Shown here one piece after another: positions 5,844 to 6,794 of a stretch of 6,794 nt of DNA (the stretch's first letter is position 1; each line of letters opens with the position of its first letter). Source of the DNA: JBGTCY01 sp041748615. Lineage in GTDB: Bacteria; Bacteroidota; Bacteroidia; Chitinophagales; CAIOSU01. The notes below the pieces were generated by a model. That model worked only from the letters and a program-made list of their open reading frames with translations. It did no database searches and had not been told where the DNA came from. The position numbers and the translations under genes were made by a program. Location of the stretch: contig JBGTCY010000187.1 in NCBI GenBank assembly GCA_041748615.1, positions 1 to 6,794 on the forward strand, given 5' to 3'.

Positions 5844-5857
5844 TTTTAGACTTTAGA
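5844..5857. repeat. Short 7-base tract (two full units)
   Basis: TTTTAGA and CTTTAGA stand in 7-base phase, preceded by another AGA at 5841-5843 and followed by a 10-base unit ending in AGA. Alone this would be unremarkable. It is listed because longer tracts with the same period occur in four other gaps. Confidence 0.4.
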
Positions 5858-5962
5858 TATTATAAGAAGAAGTTATTTTGGAAATGTGCCTAAAGATTGA
5901 AAACCTTTTTTCCGTTGGAATAAAATTTTTGTTGGTGAAAACGAAAAAGTCTGTAAAACACA

Positions 5963-5998
5963 AAACGGGAACCCTTTCTTGCGAAATGATTCCCGTTT
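5963..5998 (-). terminator. Long terminator-type hairpin with GCAA tetraloop
   Basis: On the minus strand the arms AAACGGGAATCATTTC and GAAAGGGTTCCCGTTT pair at 15 of 16 positions (one A-G mismatch, one G-U) around a GCAA loop of the GNRA class. A U-rich tail follows (TGTGTTTTAC). On the plus strand no U-tract follows, so it should act on leftward transcripts. It lies over 300 bases upstream of the PhoH start and over 450 bases past the tRNA terminator. It therefore marks the end of a transcript I cannot identify. Confidence 0.72.
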
Positions 5999-6381
5999 CC
6001 GGTTGAAAGAGCCGTGGCTTTTACCTCCGCCAGGTTACTGTTGATGGCTTCATCACTTGCCGGAATTCGCTTTCGCAAATTTCGTTTGTGAATCTTTCAC
6101 TGTTGATGTTCCCTCTCTGGCGGTCACATTTACAACAGATAGAAGCCTGAGTCCATGTTGTTTCATGGAATGAATCTTTAGAAAGAACAAAAAAATCAGA
6201 CCTGCCATTTATCCCTTGCCTGGTCAGACAATGATAAAGCGAGTTTTGATGCAAGACAAGTATTTGGTGATTTTTTTTCAACAATTTCTAAAAAAAAGTT
6301 TTTTTAAGAAAAAGTTCTTAGTTGAAAAAGCATAAACACAAAAAAATATTTAATTCATTTTTTAAAAAAATTCCATGCACA

Positions 6382-6411
6382 AATAAAAAAAACCCGGACG
6401 AGCCGGGTTTT
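6382..6411 (-). terminator. Intrinsic terminator of tRNA-Ser
   Basis: A perfect 9-bp stem AAAACCCGG / CCGGGTTTT closes a 5-base loop. On the minus strand the second arm runs into eight U, then A, then three U. On the plus strand only four U follow, so it could also work weakly in that direction. It lies 46 bases past the tRNA 3' end. Confidence 0.88.
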
Positions 6412-6421
6412 AATTTTAGAA

Positions 6422-6450
6422 TCAACACACAAAATCAACCATTGTGTTGA
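6422..6450 (-). repeat. Trailer stem-loop between tRNA-Ser and its terminator
   Basis: TCAACACA (6422-6429) and its exact reverse complement (6443-6450) form an 8-bp stem with a 13-base loop, beginning seven bases past the tRNA 3' end. In the precursor RNA it would sit beside the site of tRNA 3' processing. Confidence 0.65.
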
Positions 6451-6457
6451 GCGGACG

Positions 6458-6544
6458 CGGAGGGAGAGGGATTCGAACCCCCGGACCCCGTAAAGGGTCA
6501 ACAGTTTTCAAGACTGCCGCAATCGACCGCTCTGCCATCCCTCC
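6458..6544 (-). tRNA. tRNA-Ser, anticodon TGA
   Basis: The 87-base cloverleaf has acceptor arms GGAGGGA (5' end at 6544) and TCCCTCC. The anticodon stem CAGT/ACTG encloses the loop CTTGAAA with anticodon TGA. A long variable arm (GACCC-TTTAC-GGGTC type) is the mark of a class II tRNA, and the T-arm loop is GTTCGAATC. The discriminator base is G, as expected for serine. No CCA is encoded (CGC follows), so the tail is added by the CCA enzyme. It reads UCA, and by wobble other UCN codons. A perfect -7 box lies immediately upstream, and a terminator follows, so it is a single-gene unit. Confidence 0.96.
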
Positions 6545-6549
6545 GTGGG

Positions 6550-6557
6550 CAAAGTTA
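6550..6557 (-). promoter_or_regulatory. Bacteroidota -7 promoter box for tRNA-Ser
   Basis: On the minus strand the sequence reads TAACTTTG, a full match to TAnnTTTG, five bases before the tRNA 5' end. This is the same octamer as the box before the lipoprotein gene. The spacing places the start of transcription at, or within a few bases of, the mature tRNA end. At the -33 position there is only a TTTTC-like match. Confidence 0.6.
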
Positions 6558-6637
6558 ATCAGTCCCTTAAACTTTTTTGAAAAGAAAAAAAAGAAATGGG
6601 ATTTTCTTTTTCATTTAGAACCCACTAACAATGCCAC

Positions 6638-6669
6638 TCTACAATCTCATAATCTATTATCTGAAATCT
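6638..6669. repeat. Degenerate 7-base tract
   Basis: TCT recurs at 6638, 6645, 6653, 6660 and 6667, with spacings of 7, 8, 7 and 7. On the minus strand this is a run of units ending in AGA. It lies in the 137-base gap between the tRNA promoter and the stop of the YihY/BrkB-like gene. Confidence 0.55.
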
Positions 6670-6681
6670 AATACCATCCAA

Positions 6682-6794
6682 TTAAATATTTCCATCGTGC
6701 AATTCTTCAGACGGATGATGCTCGCGAATATTTTTACTGATGACGATGGAAGCGTTCAGTTCAAAACCCAACAGCAGAATAAATGAATTCAAAT
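6682..6794 (-). CDS. YihY/BrkB-like membrane protein, C-terminal end (runs off right edge)
   Basis: The last 36 codons are visible, ending at TAA (6682-6684). They read LNSFILLLGFELNASIVISK and then a charged tail (NIREHHPSEELHDGNI). A hydrophobic segment ending in 'LLLGFELNASI' followed by a short hydrophilic tail is what I expect at the C-terminus of YihY/BrkB-type proteins (the former 'ribonuclease BN' family). These are inner-membrane proteins with about six helices and uncertain function. With so little sequence, another polytopic membrane protein cannot be excluded. The stop lies 137 bases before the tRNA-Ser gene on the same strand. Confidence 0.62.
   Translation of the reverse strand, partial: LNSFILLLGFELNASIVISKNIREHHPSEELHDGNI

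Larger units (their letters stand above)
5675..6380. other. Long stretch without a recognisable gene
   Basis: Between the PhoH gene and the tRNA terminator I see no protein family. The stretch holds a strong minus-strand terminator hairpin (5963-5998), a short 7-base tract (5844-5857), a small stem AAAACG/CGTTTT (5752-5766), and a very AT-rich segment (6280-6390) with the perfect stem TAAGAA/TTCTTA (6305-6320). Several minus-strand open frames cross 5890-6284 in different phases. One begins at an ATG (6206-6208) and encodes 51 residues to a TGA at 6053-6055. It opens hydrophobically (MAGLIFLFFLKIH) and turns basic. None resembles a known protein, so the upstream partner of the terminator may be a small RNA, a small protein or a decayed gene. 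Confidence 0.5.

Noticed and set aside
5890..6078. A 62-codon minus-strand frame
   Set aside because: It runs straight through the strong terminator hairpin at 5963-5998, and its composition there simply reflects the stem sequence.
6021..6284. An 87-codon minus-strand frame starting at TTG
   Set aside because: It has no ATG start and no recognisable motifs, and it overlaps other frames of similar quality in the same gap.

Overview
Organism. The window most likely comes from a Bacteroidota chromosome of moderate GC. The evidence is a type IX secretion (T9SS) C-terminal sorting domain, a lipoprotein whose cysteine is followed by K-K-D-E, two perfect copies of the Bacteroidota -7 promoter box TAnnTTTG, an absence of clear Shine-Dalgarno sites, and T9SS-type surface-protein sequence. 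I cannot place it below phylum. Every supported gene lies on the minus strand, so transcription runs from the right end of the window to the left.

Layout in transcription order (right to left). The 3' end of a gene resembling the YihY/BrkB membrane-protein family (6682-6794) is followed by a tRNA-Ser(TGA) with its own -7 box, a trailer hairpin and a strong terminator. Next comes about 830 bases without a recognisable gene. That stretch still holds a very good minus-strand terminator hairpin (5963-5998) with no known gene feeding it. Then follow a PIN-PhoH ATPase (4277-5632, GTG start) with an intrinsic terminator, an alpha/beta-hydrolase esterase (3389-4036), a probable surface lipoprotein (2151-3056), and a 67-residue membrane protein (1872-2075). 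After these lies a decayed fragment of a T9SS-secreted surface protein (596-1708), truncated at its N-terminus and interrupted by two in-frame stops. Last is the N-terminal part of a Lon-related AAA+ protease (1-243), which runs off the left edge.

How the genes relate. There is no obvious pathway or operon joining them; they look like independent housekeeping and envelope genes. The lipoprotein and the small membrane protein are the closest pair (75-base gap), but a UUCG-loop hairpin lies at the lipoprotein stop codon. 

Unusual structure. The most distinctive features are between genes. Low-complexity tracts with a 7-base period occur in at least five gaps (373-513, 1712-1774, 3260-3305, 5844-5857, 6638-6669). 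Two of these bracket the decayed surface-protein fragment, and one abuts its truncated end exactly. I did not find a recognisable defence system, CRISPR array, transposase or integrase.
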